A stretch of 64,000 nucleotides of DNA from Bacillus sp. SD075. Lineage in GTDB: Bacteria > Bacillota > Bacilli > Bacillales > DSM-1321. The translations under genes were made by a program, and so were the position numbers. The notes beneath the pieces were generated by a model, which was not told where the DNA came from, made no database searches, and saw nothing but the letters and a program-made list of their open reading frames with translations. Positions 1 through 9,166 of the stretch are shown here, piece after piece (the first letter of the stretch is position 1; each line of letters begins with the position of its first letter). The stretch is taken from NCBI RefSeq assembly GCF_017355165.1, contig NZ_JADILK010000003.1, positions 124,001-188,000 of the forward strand, read 5' to 3'.

Positions 1-1783
1 TCTCTCTCAGGATATCAAGATATTGACCGGCTGCCTTTTCAAGGATCGCACCATGCCCATTTATGACCGTCACTTTTATGATTCGGTTTTGAACCTGCAT
101 GTCGATGACCGTACCTTTAAGGCGTTCCAATTCTAAATAAAATAGGATTCGGCAGTAATCCGGGTCTATTTTGCCATCTTTTGTTTTCTTTCCGCTCCAT
201 TGTAACGTTAGATCCGTTTGAGTAGACCCCAGATTGAGTGGAAGTGTAAGGAGTATATTCTGAATCGGCCCGTTTTCCTGTGAAAGGATCTGTTGAGCAG
301 TGATCCGATTTAGGATTTGTTCTGCCATCTCCTTGATAGCTGCCGGAATTTGCTCATTCAGCAATTTAAGCAGCAGCGGTTTAAGCGTCTCTAAATCCTT
401 CGGTAAATCCGCCATCTCCTCTCCAGAAAGATTACTGAGTGCATGTTCCAGCTGAAGACCCAGGATCTTGGTCAGTTCTTTCAGTTGGTGTGCAACAGAA
501 GGTCCATTGGTGAAATCGATTGTTTGAAAATCAGCACCCAATACCTGTGAAAGGACCAGCTTCTCATTAATCCTAGCGTATTGGGCCTCAGGAAGCTTAT
601 TAAGCGACTGAAACAGCAATTCAGCCGCCTTACCCTTTGAATCAGCTACTTGCACTATGTCCTTATTCAAGTAGCCTATAAGGTCATTCACTTCTATTTT
701 TCCGCCTACTGCATTTTTAGCTGCCGCTTCGTTATAAGCACTCTGGAGTAAATGAAAGGCAAGAGGGGAAAGTTTATCTGCAGAAATGTTTTTGCTCCGC
801 ATCGAGTGAATATCAATTGGCGGTTTTGCCTCCTCATGATCATGACTATTCCATATGCGGTTAATAGCGATTTCGATCTCTTCAACTTTTGCAAATGCTC
901 CGCTTTTTGCCTCGGAAAGCAGCTGCAATCCTCTGTGTAATTTATCAATCGCTGAATTTTCAGGAATACCGGACCTAGCCTCAGCTCCATCTATTAAATT
1001 TTCCAGAAAGACAGATTCCGTAATTCCCTTTGGAAAGAATCCCGTCTTTTGGAGTAGGGAAAATGCACCAGATTTCATATCTGGAGTTGAATCGGGATTC
1101 AGCCAAGTTGTCAATAGTTTTTGCAAACCGCTTTGTTGAAGCTGGGTCTGTTTAGCAACATGTAAAGAGTCCAATACCTCCACAAGTTTGACGGCCGTCC
1201 TCGTTCCTGGCCCACTATCCTGAAGCTGCTGCTTAAAGCCGCTTAGTAGTTTGTGGAAAGGTTCACCTTTGGACTGTGTAAATAATGCATCAAATACCTC
1301 TTTTATAAAAGGCAGTTGCTGAATGAACATTGTTTTTATTACAGGCAGACCTACTTCTGCAGCATCAGCAGTTTTTAACCATTGTAAAGCGGACTGAAAA
1401 GTTTCCTTGGTTATCGGCAGACGATTTGCCAAGAGATATTCAGCAAGTTTCGTTGCGGCCGGTTCGAGCGTTATGCCAAGAAGAGCGATCAATTGTGAAA
1501 CTGTTCCCTTTAAGCCGGTAATGGTCAAATCGGGGGAATTTAAGGATTTTAACACGACCTTCCCCTCAATTGGGTGTTGCACTTGAAACCAATACTTTTC
1601 TCCTGTCCGAAGCGGGATATCGAGAGTGGCAATCATTTTTTGATGGCCAATCTGTACCTCGGCCATTTGGTTAGGAAAAACCTTATTCACTTTCCCGAAA
1701 AGGATTTGCCCGTTTTTCAAACTCACAGTTCCTTTTATTTCAATGGGTGAAGATACGGGTTGACCGCTTGTTATGGATTGCAC
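1..1783 (-). CDS. ylqG: YlqG-like large hypothetical protein, possible FliK-type C-terminal domain (3' end outside window)
   Basis: An open frame runs from a GTG at 1783 (or an adjacent GTG at 1786) off the left edge, giving at least 594 codons without a stop. The start follows an AGGGGG Shine-Dalgarno that begins right after the rnhB stop. The protein is long, helix-rich and Leu/Lys/Gln rich, with no signal peptide or membrane segment. Near its visible end there is a stretch with LPLNLG, then CRILFYLELERLKG, then V-Q-N-R-I-I-K-V-T-V. That order resembles the C-terminal domain of flagellar hook-length control (FliK) proteins. Position directly after rnhB matches ylqG of B. subtilis, whose function I do not know. 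The FliK resemblance is inference from pattern only. Confidence 0.7.
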   Translation of the reverse strand, partial: MQSITSGQPVSSPIEIKGTVSLKNGQILFGKVNKVFPNQMAEVQIGHQKMIATLDIPLRTGEKYWFQVQHPIEGKVVLKSLNSPDLTITGLKGTVSQLIALLGITLEPAATKLAEYLLANRLPITKETFQSALQWLKTADAAEVGLPVIKTMFIQQLPFIKEVFDALFTQSKGEPFHKLLSGFKQQLQDSGPGTRTAVKLVEVLDSLHVAKQTQLQQSGLQKLLTTWLNPDSTPDMKSGAFSLLQKTGFFPKGITESVFLENLIDGAEARSGIPENSAIDKLHRGLQLLSEAKSGAFAKVEEIEIAINRIWNSHDHEEAKPPIDIHSMRSKNISADKLSPLAFHLLQSAYNEAAAKNAVGGKIEVNDLIGYLNKDIVQVADSKGKAAELLFQSLNKLPEAQYARINEKLVLSQVLGADFQTIDFTNGPSVAHQLKELTKILGLQLEHALSNLSGEEMADLPKDLETLKPLLLKLLNEQIPAAIKEMAEQILNRITAQQILSQENGPIQNILLTLPLNLGSTQTDLTLQWSGKKTKDGKIDPDYCRILFYLELERLKGTVIDMQVQNRIIKVTVINGHGAILEKAAGQYLDILRE

Positions 1784-1795
1784 CACTCATCCCCC

Positions 1796-2581
1796 TTAGA
1801 CCTTCGTTCGTGCAGCGATTTCCTTAACCGGCGCAAAACTTCTTCTATGCCAAGGTGTAAGCCCGTACATGTCGAGCGCTTCCAAATGTCTGCTTGTCCC
1901 GTAGCCCATGTGCTTTTCAAAACCATATTCCGGATATTTTTCACCATATTCCTTCATCATCCTATCACGGGTCACTTTCGCTATTATGGAGGCTGCAGAG
2001 ATGCTAATGCTTCTTGCGTCTCCCTTTATGAGTGAAAGCTGCGGTATCGGCACATCCAGTTCCATGGCATCGATCAACAAATGATCAGGAAGTTCTGACA
2101 GATCGTTCAATGCGGCCACCATTGCCTTTTTCGTAGCTTGATAAATATTGATTTCATCAATTACTTGGCTATGTACAACACCAATACCTATGGATAGTGC
2201 TTCCTTAAAAATCATTTCATAAAACAGTTCCCTTTTTGACTCTGGAATCTTTTTAGAATCATTAAGCCCTGGTAAATAAAAAGATTCAGGCAGGATGACC
2301 GCACTCGTCACAACTGGTCCTGCCAGCGGTCCTCTTCCCACTTCATCGATACCAGCCAGGATGGAAAACCCCTGTTTTCGCAATTGCCTTTCAAATTCCG
2401 TCATTTCCGTGAAAGCATCCCTTACCTGTTGTTCTTTTTCATAAGCTCTATGCCATTTGCTTACTAAGTCGTTAACTCCCTTTCGTCCGTCCTCACGGCA
2501 TTCTTGTAAAAATAAATCTTCGGGCTCTTTTATTGTCTTTAACTTTGAGGAGATTTCCTTAATGCTCATTGCAGTTATCAT
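1796..2581 (-). CDS. rnhB: Ribonuclease HII
   Basis: RNase HII nicks RNA in RNA/DNA hybrids and removes single misincorporated ribonucleotides from DNA. The 261-residue protein carries the family signature [13 protein letters not shown] at about residues 77-89, with the catalytic Asp79-Glu80 pair, a further acidic motif LLIDAMELD, and the [11 protein letters not shown] segment. About 70 residues precede the catalytic domain, as is usual for Bacillus RnhB. The ATG at 2581 has a GGGTGAT site a few bases upstream; an internal ATG at 2569 (MSIKE) is an alternative. It follows rbgA after a gap of about 150 bases that holds a large hairpin, and precedes ylqG, the standard Bacillus order. Confidence 0.96.
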   Translation of the reverse strand: MITAMSIKEISSKLKTIKEPEDLFLQECREDGRKGVNDLVSKWHRAYEKEQQVRDAFTEMTEFERQLRKQGFSILAGIDEVGRGPLAGPVVTSAVILPESFYLPGLNDSKKIPESKRELFYEMIFKEALSIGIGVVHSQVIDEINIYQATKKAMVAALNDLSELPDHLLIDAMELDVPIPQLSLIKGDARSISISAASIIAKVTRDRMMKEYGEKYPEYGFEKHMGYGTSRHLEALDMYGLTPWHRRSFAPVKEIAARTKV

Positions 2582-2642
2582 CTTTTATCACCCATCATAT
2601 TAATTATCGGCAGACTTGCTTCCTTTCTACAGTTCAGACAAA

Positions 2643-2709
2643 AATACGGAGCGGAAAAGAGACATCAAAAAGAAAAAGCCTTTTCGACATCCAACTCCAG
2701 CTCCGTATT
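2643..2709 (-). terminator. Large imperfect hairpin between rbgA and rnhB, possible terminator
   Basis: A perfect 10-bp inverted repeat, AATACGGAGC (2643-2652) with GCTCCGTATT (2700-2709), encloses 47 bases. Those contain a second, inner pair GAAAAG/CTTTTC. On the minus strand the 3' arm runs into TTTTTG, so it could end the rbgA transcript, but the loop is unusually large for an intrinsic terminator. An mRNA processing site or a small repeat remnant are alternatives. Confidence 0.4.
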
Positions 2710-2733
2710 ACAACAATTAGGTCAATGTTAATC

Positions 2734-3606
2734 TTATTCGGGGATATCATCCTCTTCATAATCCAATGGAACCTCAAACGTAAGCGGACCCATCTTTTCT
2801 GAACGGATTTCACGTACGACCAATTCTGCGGTTTTGTCATAATCGATGAAGCCCCCAGATGCTAAACAGCCCCTGAACTTTCCGACCGCATCGAACAATT
2901 CGAGCGTTTCCTGTGGAATTGCTTCCAGATTATAACGGGATTTCAATCTATCCGGATATTCTTTTTCCAAAAAGCGAAGGCCGTATAATGAGACTTCGTG
3001 CAAGTTTAAAATCGTATCCTTGATCGCACCTGTCAATGCAAGCTTCAAGCCTACTTCTTGATCTTCGAATTTCGGCCAGAGAATCCCCGGTGTGTCGAGC
3101 AATTCCAATTCCTTCCCAACTTTTATCCATTGCTGCGCTTTCGTGACGCCAGGTGTATTACCTGTTTTGGCAATGTTCTTTTTGGCAAGTCGATTGATTA
3201 ATGTCGATTTCCCTACATTTGGAATACCTACTATCATGGCACGGATCGCTCTCGGCTTTATTCCTCTTGATTCCATCCGCTCATACTTTTCTTTTAAAAG
3301 TTTTTTTGAAGCAGCTGTAATCTGGTTTAAACCGTTTCCTGCCTGTGAATTAATGGCAATCGCCGTTTTCCCCTGAGATTTATAATGTTCAAGCCACATA
3401 TTCGTTTTTACCGGATCGGCCATATCAGATTTATTCAAAAGGATAACCCTCGGTTTATGCTGAATGATTTCATCGATCATCGGATTTCGTGAAGATGCCG
3501 GAATCCGGGCATCCACAAGTTCAAAGATGATGTCGATCAGTTTTAATTTTTCTGTTACTTCCCGTCTTGCTTTGGCCATATGGCCAGGGAACCACTGTAT
3601 TGTCAA
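2734..3606 (-). CDS. rbgA: Ribosome biogenesis GTPase RbgA (YlqF)
   Basis: RbgA is an essential GTPase of late 50S subunit assembly in Bacillus. The protein is circularly permuted: the G4 motif NKSD lies at residues 58-61, ahead of G1 (GIPNVGKS, about 127-134), the TPGVT segment at 151-155 and G3 (DTPG, 171-174). At 290 residues it has the usual family length, including the C-terminal helical RNA-binding domain. The start is a TTG at 3606 ([10 protein letters not shown]) with AGGTGG six to seven bases upstream. It follows the signal peptidase gene with a 17-base gap. Confidence 0.96.
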   Translation of the reverse strand: MTIQWFPGHMAKARREVTEKLKLIDIIFELVDARIPASSRNPMIDEIIQHKPRVILLNKSDMADPVKTNMWLEHYKSQGKTAIAINSQAGNGLNQITAASKKLLKEKYERMESRGIKPRAIRAMIVGIPNVGKSTLINRLAKKNIAKTGNTPGVTKAQQWIKVGKELELLDTPGILWPKFEDQEVGLKLALTGAIKDTILNLHEVSLYGLRFLEKEYPDRLKSRYNLEAIPQETLELFDAVGKFRGCLASGGFIDYDKTAELVVREIRSEKMGPLTFEVPLDYEEDDIPE

Positions 3607-3623
3607 TGGAATCCACCTTCCTA

Positions 3624-4184
3624 CTATTCCGCCAATCGAAAGCCTTCAATCGGCCAATAAACTAATTTAGTTTTTCCTAACACTTTATCGTAAGGAACGA
3701 CACCTACGCCAATATGGCGGCTATCCTTACTAAAACGGCGATTATCCCCTAGGACAAATAGGTGGTCTTCAGGCACCGTTCCTTGTTCTATGACATCACT
3801 TAATGTAAAAGGTTCCGTCAATGCTCCGCCATCAATCAATTGTTCTTTATATTCATCCAAGTATGGCTCAGCATAAGCTTTTCCATCCACGTAAAGAGTA
3901 TCATCTCTATATTCCACTTTTTCACCTGGCAATCCGATGACCCGCTTGATGTAATCTTTACCTTCTGGAGCTTCGAAAACGATAATGTCAAATCTTTTCG
4001 GTTCGCCAATCGAATAGGAAATTTTATTAACGATCATGCGGTCCGTATCCTTTAATGTCGGCATCATGGAATTGCCGTCCACAACGATAGGAGCCAGGAG
4101 GAAATAACGAATCAGCGTCGCCGCTATAACAGCGATTATGACCGCCTTTGTCCATTCCCACAATTCATTTTTCTTTTTCGCCAT
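3624..4184 (-). CDS. sipS: Type I signal peptidase (SipS/LepB family)
   Basis: This membrane-bound serine protease removes signal peptides from secreted preproteins. One membrane segment spans about residues 12-32, after a basic N-terminus (MAKKKN). The nucleophile Ser39 sits in GNSMMP, the general base Lys80 in [11 protein letters not shown], and the box [11 protein letters not shown] is present. The single transmembrane segment and 186-residue length fit the Gram-positive P-type. I chose the ATG at 4184, after GGGTGGATAAGG, over an upstream ATG at 4220. The gene sits between rplS and rbgA; in B. subtilis 168 sipS is elsewhere, though other Bacillaceae have a paralogue here. The exact paralogue name is uncertain. 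Confidence 0.93.
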   Translation of the reverse strand: MAKKKNELWEWTKAVIIAVIAATLIRYFLLAPIVVDGNSMMPTLKDTDRMIVNKISYSIGEPKRFDIIVFEAPEGKDYIKRVIGLPGEKVEYRDDTLYVDGKAYAEPYLDEYKEQLIDGGALTEPFTLSDVIEQGTVPEDHLFVLGDNRRFSKDSRHIGVGVVPYDKVLGKTKLVYWPIEGFRLAE

Positions 4185-4304
4185 CCTTATCCACCCTTTT
4201 TGAAGCATATCAACAATCATTTTAACATGTTGTGTGCGCTATAGCGAGCAGGATTCTATATAGATATAGATTTCACCGTATGTGTATTCACCGTTTCTTA
4301 AAGT

Positions 4305-4341
4305 GCAAAAAGGGAGCCTGATAAACAAGCTCCCTTTTTGC
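4305..4341 (-). terminator. Intrinsic terminator downstream of rplS
   Basis: A perfect 13-bp stem, GCAAAAAGGGAGC (4305-4317) with GCTCCCTTTTTGC (4329-4341), has an 11-base loop. It lies 65 bases past the rplS stop, and the minus-strand 3' arm contains TTTTT. Confidence 0.85.
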
Positions 4342-4406
4342 ATGATACTGTTTGGTTATTCACCTTATGTGGATCATGGTAAACCCGCATGAAGATATTC
4401 GAAGAA

Positions 4407-4754
4407 TTAACGACGAATTTCTTTAATACGTGCTTTTTTACCACGAAGTTCGCGTAGGTAATAAAGTTTCGCACGACGTACTTTACCGTGACGGATAACT
4501 TCTAATTTCGCAATTTTTGGTGTGTGAACAGGGAAAGCACGTTCTACTCCAACGCCGTAAGAGATCTTACGTACTGTGAAAGTTTCACTAACTCCGCCGC
4601 CACGACGTTTGATTACAACGCCTTCAAACAACTGGATACGTTCGCGAGTTCCTTCAATAACCTTTACGTGTACACGTACTGTGTCACCAGGTCTGAATGA
4701 TGGAAGATCTGAGCGAAGTTGTTCTTTTGTGATTTCGTTAATAAGATTTTGCAT
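4407..4754 (-). CDS. rplS: 50S ribosomal protein L19
   Basis: L19 lies at the 30S-50S interface. The 115-residue product has the typical beginning [13 protein letters not shown], the central [13 protein letters not shown] and [12 protein letters not shown] segments, and the basic C-terminus. The ATG at 4754 is preceded by AGGAGGAG; an in-frame TTG at 4763 is less likely. Upstream, between trmD and rplS, are two short hairpins where Firmicutes carry the L19 autoregulatory leader, and a strong terminator follows, so rplS can be made as a separate short transcript. Confidence 0.98.
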   Translation of the reverse strand: MQNLINEITKEQLRSDLPSFRPGDTVRVHVKVIEGTRERIQLFEGVVIKRRGGGVSETFTVRKISYGVGVERAFPVHTPKIAKLEVIRHGKVRRAKLYYLRELRGKKARIKEIRR

Positions 4755-4850
4755 CGATTTCAACTCCTCCTGGACGCTCTTGCAAATACTTATTGTTTGC
4801 AGCGGAACATCGTTATAAGACTGAGCATTTTGCTCAAGTCACAAGGTATA
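4755..4850 (-). promoter_or_regulatory. Candidate L19 ribosomal-protein leader
   Basis: Between the trmD stop and rplS the minus strand can form two hairpins: GAGCA-AAA-TGCTC (4823-4835) and GCAAA-N9-TTTGC (4782-4800), the latter just before the Shine-Dalgarno. A leader RNA through which L19 represses its own mRNA is known in this position in Firmicutes; matching this sequence to it is inference. Confidence 0.45.
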
Positions 4851-4878
4851 TCCTATCATACTATAAACGTCGATGCAA
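4850..4878 (-). promoter_or_regulatory. Candidate sigma-A promoter for rplS
   Basis: On the minus strand TTGCAT (4873-4878) and TAGGAT (4850-4855) are separated by 17 bases, just downstream of trmD. The -35 matches four or five of six consensus bases; the -10 is weaker. Confidence 0.3.
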
Positions 4879-4884
4879 TAGACA

Positions 4885-5619
4885 TCAGTCTTCTTTTTTA
4901 ATCTCGGACAATAATTTTTTTTCAACTTCCGATAGTTCATAACTATCGAGCAAATCCGGACGTCGAATCCAAGTTCTGCGCAGAGATTCCTTCATCCGCC
5001 ATTCATCGATTTTTTTATGATTCCCGGATATTAGCGGATCGGGTACTTTCATCCCACGGAAATCTGCAGGTCTAGTATAATGGGGATGCTCTAACAAACC
5101 AGAAGAATAGGAATCAAGAATCGGGGAGTCAACATTTCCCAGAACGCCGGGCAGCAAGCGCACAACACTGTCGATAATGACCATTGCACCCAATTCCCCG
5201 CCTGTAAGCACAAAGTCACCAATCGATATTTCATCCGTTATGACATGCTCCCGGATGCGCTCATCATACCCTTCATAATGCCCACAAATAAAGATGAGAT
5301 GCTTTTCTTCAGCAAACTCTTCGGCTTTTTTCTGCGTGTAACGCTCCCCCTGGGGACAAAGCAGGACTACCCTTGGAGTTAGCTCTCCTTGTCCTTTAAG
5401 AGCTTCCACAGCATCAAAGATCGGCTGTGCCTTCAATACCATTCCTGCACCGCCGCCATACGGATAATCGTCTACCGTCGAATGCTTATTATCTGCATAA
5501 TCTCGAAAATTGGTTACCTTATAGCTGACTGCCTGCTTTTCCGCAGCCTTTTTTAAGATTGACGAACCAAATACCCCTTCGAACATTTCTGGAAAAAGCG
5601 AAAGCACATCGATTTTCAT
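4885..5619 (-). CDS. trmD: tRNA (guanine37-N1)-methyltransferase
   Basis: TrmD methylates G37 next to the anticodon using S-adenosylmethionine and so prevents +1 frameshifts. It belongs to the trefoil-knot SPOUT family. Seen in the 244-residue protein are YGGGAGMV (about 54-60), [11 protein letters not shown] (112-122) and the knot segment [13 protein letters not shown] (132-144). The ATG overlaps the rimM stop by one base (TGATG), implying coupled translation. Order ylqD-rimM-trmD-rplS is standard. Confidence 0.98.
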   Translation of the reverse strand: MKIDVLSLFPEMFEGVFGSSILKKAAEKQAVSYKVTNFRDYADNKHSTVDDYPYGGGAGMVLKAQPIFDAVEALKGQGELTPRVVLLCPQGERYTQKKAEEFAEEKHLIFICGHYEGYDERIREHVITDEISIGDFVLTGGELGAMVIIDSVVRLLPGVLGNVDSPILDSYSSGLLEHPHYTRPADFRGMKVPDPLISGNHKKIDEWRMKESLRRTWIRRPDLLDSYELSEVEKKLLSEIKKED

Positions 5620-6137
5620 CAGTCTAAAAGTCCTTCCATCGGTGTAATGATGACCTTTTTAGAGGAAATATCCACTTCTTTTACAATTTGTTCAATATAC
5701 GGGATCAGGATGTCCTTACTGCCAGCTTTCTTAATGACCCAAACATCATTGGCACCAGGCGTAAGAACCTCAATGATTTCCCCCACTTCCATACCTTCAT
5801 CCGTAAATACAGAACAGCCGATGATTTCATGGAAGAAGAACTCCCCTTCGTCCAATTTACCAAGCTGTGCTTCCTTGACTTTCAGGACCCCGTTTCTAAA
5901 AGCCTCGACCTGTCCGACGTTATAATAGTTCTCGAACGTCAATAGGTTAAAGTTTTTATGGGTGCGATGCGACCTGACGATAAGCGGCAAGGGTTTTTTC
6001 TCCGTGTCCCTAAACAAATACAGAGTATTTCCCACTTTGTATCGTTTTTCCGGAAAGTCTGTTGAAGAAATAACACGGACTTCTCCTAAAAGACCATGTG
6101 TGTTGACAATTTTACCTACATTAAACCATTTTTCCAT
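5619..6137 (-). CDS. rimM: 16S rRNA processing / 30S maturation factor RimM
   Basis: RimM helps fold the 30S head domain around S19. The N-terminal half begins [20 protein letters not shown], the RimM domain, and the C-terminal half ([15 protein letters not shown] onward) is the PRC-barrel. I used the ATG at 6137, which has AGAGGTG seven bases upstream and gives 172 residues; the frame stays open to 6236, but that extension overlaps ylqD and is not conserved in character. It starts 10 bases after ylqD. Confidence 0.96.
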   Translation of the reverse strand: MEKWFNVGKIVNTHGLLGEVRVISSTDFPEKRYKVGNTLYLFRDTEKKPLPLIVRSHRTHKNFNLLTFENYYNVGQVEAFRNGVLKVKEAQLGKLDEGEFFFHEIIGCSVFTDEGMEVGEIIEVLTPGANDVWVIKKAGSKDILIPYIEQIVKEVDISSKKVIITPMEGLLD

Positions 6138-6147
6138 TCTTTCACCT

Positions 6148-6534
6148 CTAACGAATTTCCGAGACGATTCCATCTTTAATGACAATGGTCTTCGTTGCCA
6201 TAATTTCGTCCCAATCTGCCCCAATTTCCACATCAATGATACTTTGAACTTCCCGTTCCTTCAATTCACTACCTGCGGGAAGGATCTCCAACTGCTCCAT
6301 TTGAAATTCAAGCAGTTTAATTTTTTCTTGCCTCTGGTTTATTTCCTTTTCGAAATGAGCACGGAGACTGGCAGGTTGGAGAGTTCTTGTTTTTTCAAGT
6401 TTTTTCAGTTCAAAGCGAAGCTGTTCACTCTCTTTTTGAAGCTGAAGGCGTTTTGACTTGTATTTCTCGAGGAGCTGATTCTTGCTGGATTCCGTTAATA
6501 CTTGGTTAACGATCACATTTTGGAGAATTTTCAT
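6148..6534 (-). CDS. ylqD: YlqD family protein, unknown function
   Basis: A 128-residue protein with a long charged coiled coil (about residues 18-85, rich in Lys, Glu, Gln and Leu) followed by a short beta-rich tail ending [11 protein letters not shown]. No signal peptide, membrane segment or catalytic motif is visible. The ATG at 6534 is preceded by AGGAGGTG. It is recognised as YlqD from sequence character and position between khpA and rimM. A TATACT hexamer lies about 100 bases upstream, but I could not find a convincing -35 for it. Confidence 0.85.
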   Translation of the reverse strand: MKILQNVIVNQVLTESSKNQLLEKYKSKRLQLQKESEQLRFELKKLEKTRTLQPASLRAHFEKEINQRQEKIKLLEFQMEQLEILPAGSELKEREVQSIIDVEIGADWDEIMATKTIVIKDGIVSEIR

Positions 6535-6729
6535 TCCAGCACCTCCTATTATCTATGATTTCTTATTTCCTTCAAAAAATATGTATGATTGGGTAATCTT
6601 TTTGAAATGGGGGTCATTCTCTTAAGTATAACGTAAATCGGTAAAAGATGCGTCTTAAAAAGGCGTAAAGTTTAAAGTCAGGGTCTATTCAATTAGGATT
6701 TAAGTCAGAATTCCACTCTCTTGAAGTAC

Positions 6730-6758
6730 AAAAAAAGGAGGGCTATTAACCCTCCTTA
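6730..6758 (-). terminator. Intrinsic terminator overlapping the khpA stop
   Basis: On the minus strand GGAGGG-N7-CCCTCC is followed by TTTTTTT. The hairpin begins at the khpA TAA (6758-6756), ending the rpsP-khpA transcript and separating it from ylqD. The rest of the 221-base gap (6535-6755) shows no gene. Confidence 0.9.
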
Positions 6759-6986
6759 TTCGGAAATCTCCAAATAGATTTTCTTCTGCTGTGAAGATCC
6801 TGCTGCATATACCACAGTCCGAATCGCCTTAGCAACACGCCCTTGTTTACCGATCACCTTGCCCATGTCCTCTTTATGGACGGAGAGGATATAAACAATC
6901 CGGTCGGATTCTTCCTTGGAGGTCACGATGACCTCTTCCGGATAATCCACAAGTGCTGAAACAATCGTTTCAACTAGTGCTTTCAT
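6756..6986 (-). CDS. khpA: KH-domain RNA-binding protein KhpA (YlqC)
   Basis: This small single-KH protein of 76 residues has the GxxG loop in GKVIGKQGRVAKAIR (about residues 42-56). KhpA works with KhpB/Jag as an RNA chaperone in Firmicutes. The ATG at 6986 is used; an in-frame TTG sits directly before it at 6989, and the Shine-Dalgarno is weak. It follows rpsP by 13 bases, so it may depend on translation of rpsP. A terminator overlaps its stop codon. Confidence 0.93.
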   Translation of the reverse strand: MKALVETIVSALVDYPEEVIVTSKEESDRIVYILSVHKEDMGKVIGKQGRVAKAIRTVVYAAGSSQQKKIYLEISE

Positions 6987-6999
6987 CAACTACCGTCGA

Positions 7000-7272
7000 T
7001 TACTTGCTGTTTTTTGCAACATGGAATTTTTCCATGATGCCTTGTGTTGAGAATAAGTTACGAACTGTATCAGATGGTTTAGCTCCATCTTGTAACCATT
7101 TAAGAGCAAGCTCTTCGTTGATTTCAACTTTAGCTGGTTGAGTCACCGGGTTATAAGTTCCTACCACTTCAATGTAACGTCCGTCACGTGGTGAACGAGA
7201 ATCTGCAACTACAATACGATAGAAAGGAGATTTTTTAGCTCCCATACGTTTTAAGCGAATTTTTACTGCCAT
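7000..7272 (-). CDS. rpsP: 30S ribosomal protein S16
   Basis: S16 is an early-binding 30S protein. The 90-residue product starts [19 protein letters not shown] and keeps [14 protein letters not shown]. The ATG at 7272 has GGAGGTG upstream; the longer open frame to 7305 lacks a ribosome-binding site. It lies between ffh and khpA and is probably transcribed both from ffh and from a promoter in the 153-base gap. Confidence 0.98.
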   Translation of the reverse strand: MAVKIRLKRMGAKKSPFYRIVVADSRSPRDGRYIEVVGTYNPVTQPAKVEINEELALKWLQDGAKPSDTVRNLFSTQGIMEKFHVAKNSK

Positions 7273-7311
7273 TTTAAATAAGCACCTCCGAATAGTTTCA
7301 CACAAGATAGT

Positions 7312-7341
7312 ATAATATCAAATGTCTTGCATGTTTGTAAA
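7312..7341 (-). promoter_or_regulatory. Candidate rpsP promoter
   Basis: On the minus strand TTTACA (7336-7341) and TATTAT (7312-7317) are spaced by 18 bases, in the gap between ffh and rpsP. An overlapping TATACT (7309-7314) is an alternative -10 without a good -35. Confidence 0.35.
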
Positions 7342-7425
7342 GGTTTTTTTCTTAACAGGTAAAAAAAGTGTTGAAATACATGGCTTCGACCCGAATTTCG
7401 CCTCAGTTTCTGCCAAAAATAAACC

Positions 7426-8766
7426 TTACATGAACGGGAATTTAAATCCCTTTTTCTTTCCTTTTTGCATGTTCGTAACCTGTTTCATCATCTTTTTCAT
7501 TTCTTCGAATTGCTTCAGTAAACGGTTCACTTCTTGAATCGATCTGCCGCTTCCTTTGGCAATACGTTTCTTGCGGGATGCATTCATGGTTTCTGGATGT
7601 TCCTTTTCATGCGTTGTCATTGAACGGATGATAGCTTCAACATGACCGATCTGTTTCTCATCGATCTGAAGGTTGTCCATCCCTTTCATTTTATTCGCTC
7701 CGGGAATCATTTTCAGAATATCATCAAGCGGTCCCATATTCCGCACCTGACCAAGCTGCTCAAGGAAATCATCAAAAGTAAAAGTGGCTGTACGCATCTT
7801 TTTCTCTAATTCTTTCGCTTTTTCTTCATCTACATTGGCCTGTGCTTTTTCGATAAGGGTCAATACATCACCCATGCCGAGGATCCTTGACGCCATCCGC
7901 TCCGGATGGAACGCTTCAAGTGCATCCAATTTTTCACCCATACCGACGAATTTAATCGGCGTGTTGGTGACTGAACGAATTGAAAGCGCCGCACCACCAC
8001 GTGTATCCCCATCAAGCTTTGTTAATACGACTCCTGTCAGGCCTAGCTGTTCATTGAAGCTTTGGGCTACATTGACCGCATCCTGACCTGTCATCGCATC
8101 GACAACCAGGAAGATTTCATCAGGTTTTGTCAACTCTTTGATATCCTTCAGTTCGCCCATCAAGTTTTCATCAACATGAAGGCGGCCTGCGGTATCAATC
8201 AACACATAATCATGATGTTCTTCCTTAGCTTTTTCAATTGCCTGTTTGGCAATTTCAACAGGACTCACCTGGTCCCCAAGGGAGAAAACAGGCATGCTTA
8301 ATTGTTTGCCAAGTGTTTCAAGCTGCTTAATCGCCGCCGGACGGTAAATATCAGCCGCAACGAGCAATGGCTTGCGGTTGTATTTTTTTCTAAGAAGATT
8401 GGCAAGCTTTCCGGTGGTAGTCGTTTTACCAGCACCCTGAAGCCCTACCATCATAATGACGGTCGGTGGTTTCGAGGCAACGGCAATCTTGCTCTGTTCG
8501 CCGCCCATCAGCTCCGTCAATTCTTCCTTAACTACTTTAATTACCTGTTGACCGGGGGTTAAGCTTTTCAGCACTTCCTGACCTACCGAACGTTCACTGA
8601 CACGTTTTACAAAATCCTTCACGACTTTAAAGTTAACATCCGCTTCAAGCAGGGCCAATCGAACTTCACGCATCATTTCTTTTACGTCCGCTTCGTTGAC
8701 CTTCCCTTTTCCACGAATCTTTTGCATCGTGCTCTGCAGTCGGTCGGCCAATCCTTCAAATGCCAT
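7426..8766 (-). CDS. ffh: Signal recognition particle GTPase Ffh
   Basis: Ffh binds signal sequences and SRP RNA and delivers ribosomes to FtsY at the membrane. The 446-residue protein has an N-terminal helical bundle, G1 GLQGAGKTTTTGKL (108-121), DTAGR, TKLDGD, and a Met-rich M domain at the C-terminus (MIPGANKMKGM, repeated KKMMKQ). It starts 11 bases after the ylxM stop. It is transcribed from the strong ylxM promoter. Confidence 0.98.
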   Translation of the reverse strand: MAFEGLADRLQSTMQKIRGKGKVNEADVKEMMREVRLALLEADVNFKVVKDFVKRVSERSVGQEVLKSLTPGQQVIKVVKEELTELMGGEQSKIAVASKPPTVIMMVGLQGAGKTTTTGKLANLLRKKYNRKPLLVAADIYRPAAIKQLETLGKQLSMPVFSLGDQVSPVEIAKQAIEKAKEEHHDYVLIDTAGRLHVDENLMGELKDIKELTKPDEIFLVVDAMTGQDAVNVAQSFNEQLGLTGVVLTKLDGDTRGGAALSIRSVTNTPIKFVGMGEKLDALEAFHPERMASRILGMGDVLTLIEKAQANVDEEKAKELEKKMRTATFTFDDFLEQLGQVRNMGPLDDILKMIPGANKMKGMDNLQIDEKQIGHVEAIIRSMTTHEKEHPETMNASRKKRIAKGSGRSIQEVNRLLKQFEEMKKMMKQVTNMQKGKKKGFKFPFM

Positions 8767-8777
8767 ATTGCCGCCTC

Positions 8778-9110
8778 CTAATCCAACTTCTCAAGCGTTG
8801 TGATTGCGTCTAGCAGCTTCTCTTTTGAAAAGGAATCCTTTTCTATGAGTCCCTTCATATTCGCAATCCACTGGTTACGCTCTTGAAATTTTCGAAATAA
8901 CAATAGCTTTGCTTCGTATTCCTCAAGCATCGCTTCTGTTCTTTTTATATTATCATAGACTGCCTGCCTACTGACTTCGTATTCATCGGCAATCTCGCCA
9001 AGAGAGTAATCATCCAGATAGTAGAGGGACATGTAGCTCTGCTGCTTCTCTGTTAACAACGATTGGTAAAAGTCATACAAATAATTAATCCGCGTTGTCT
9101 TTTCAAGCAT
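8778..9110 (-). CDS. ylxM: YlxM/p13-like SRP-associated helix-turn-helix protein
   Basis: A 110-residue protein with a helix-turn-helix of the sigma-70 region 4 type ([25 protein letters not shown], read in parts). In Gram-positives YlxM is co-transcribed with ffh and is thought to modulate SRP activity rather than to be a classical repressor. The ATG at 9110 has GGGAGG upstream. A near-consensus promoter lies about 50 bases ahead. Confidence 0.92.
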   Translation of the reverse strand: MLEKTTRINYLYDFYQSLLTEKQQSYMSLYYLDDYSLGEIADEYEVSRQAVYDNIKRTEAMLEEYEAKLLLFRKFQERNQWIANMKGLIEKDSFSKEKLLDAITTLEKLD

Positions 9111-9143
9111 CTTAGCAAGCCTCCCTGCTGTTAAGTGAAAACC

Positions 9144-9166
9144 CTTTACAAGTTTATATTGTAAAG
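9144..9166. promoter_or_regulatory. Palindrome over the -10 and start site of the ylxM-ffh promoter
   Basis: CTTTACAA (9144-9151) and TTGTAAAG (9159-9166) form a perfect 8-bp inverted repeat with a 7-base spacer. It covers the -10 hexamer (9158-9163) and the predicted start near 9151. Position and symmetry suggest a protein-binding operator; no known regulator is recognised. Confidence 0.4.

Noticed and set aside
5962..6456. 164-codon plus-strand frame
   Set aside because: Antisense to rimM and ylqD, both well supported.
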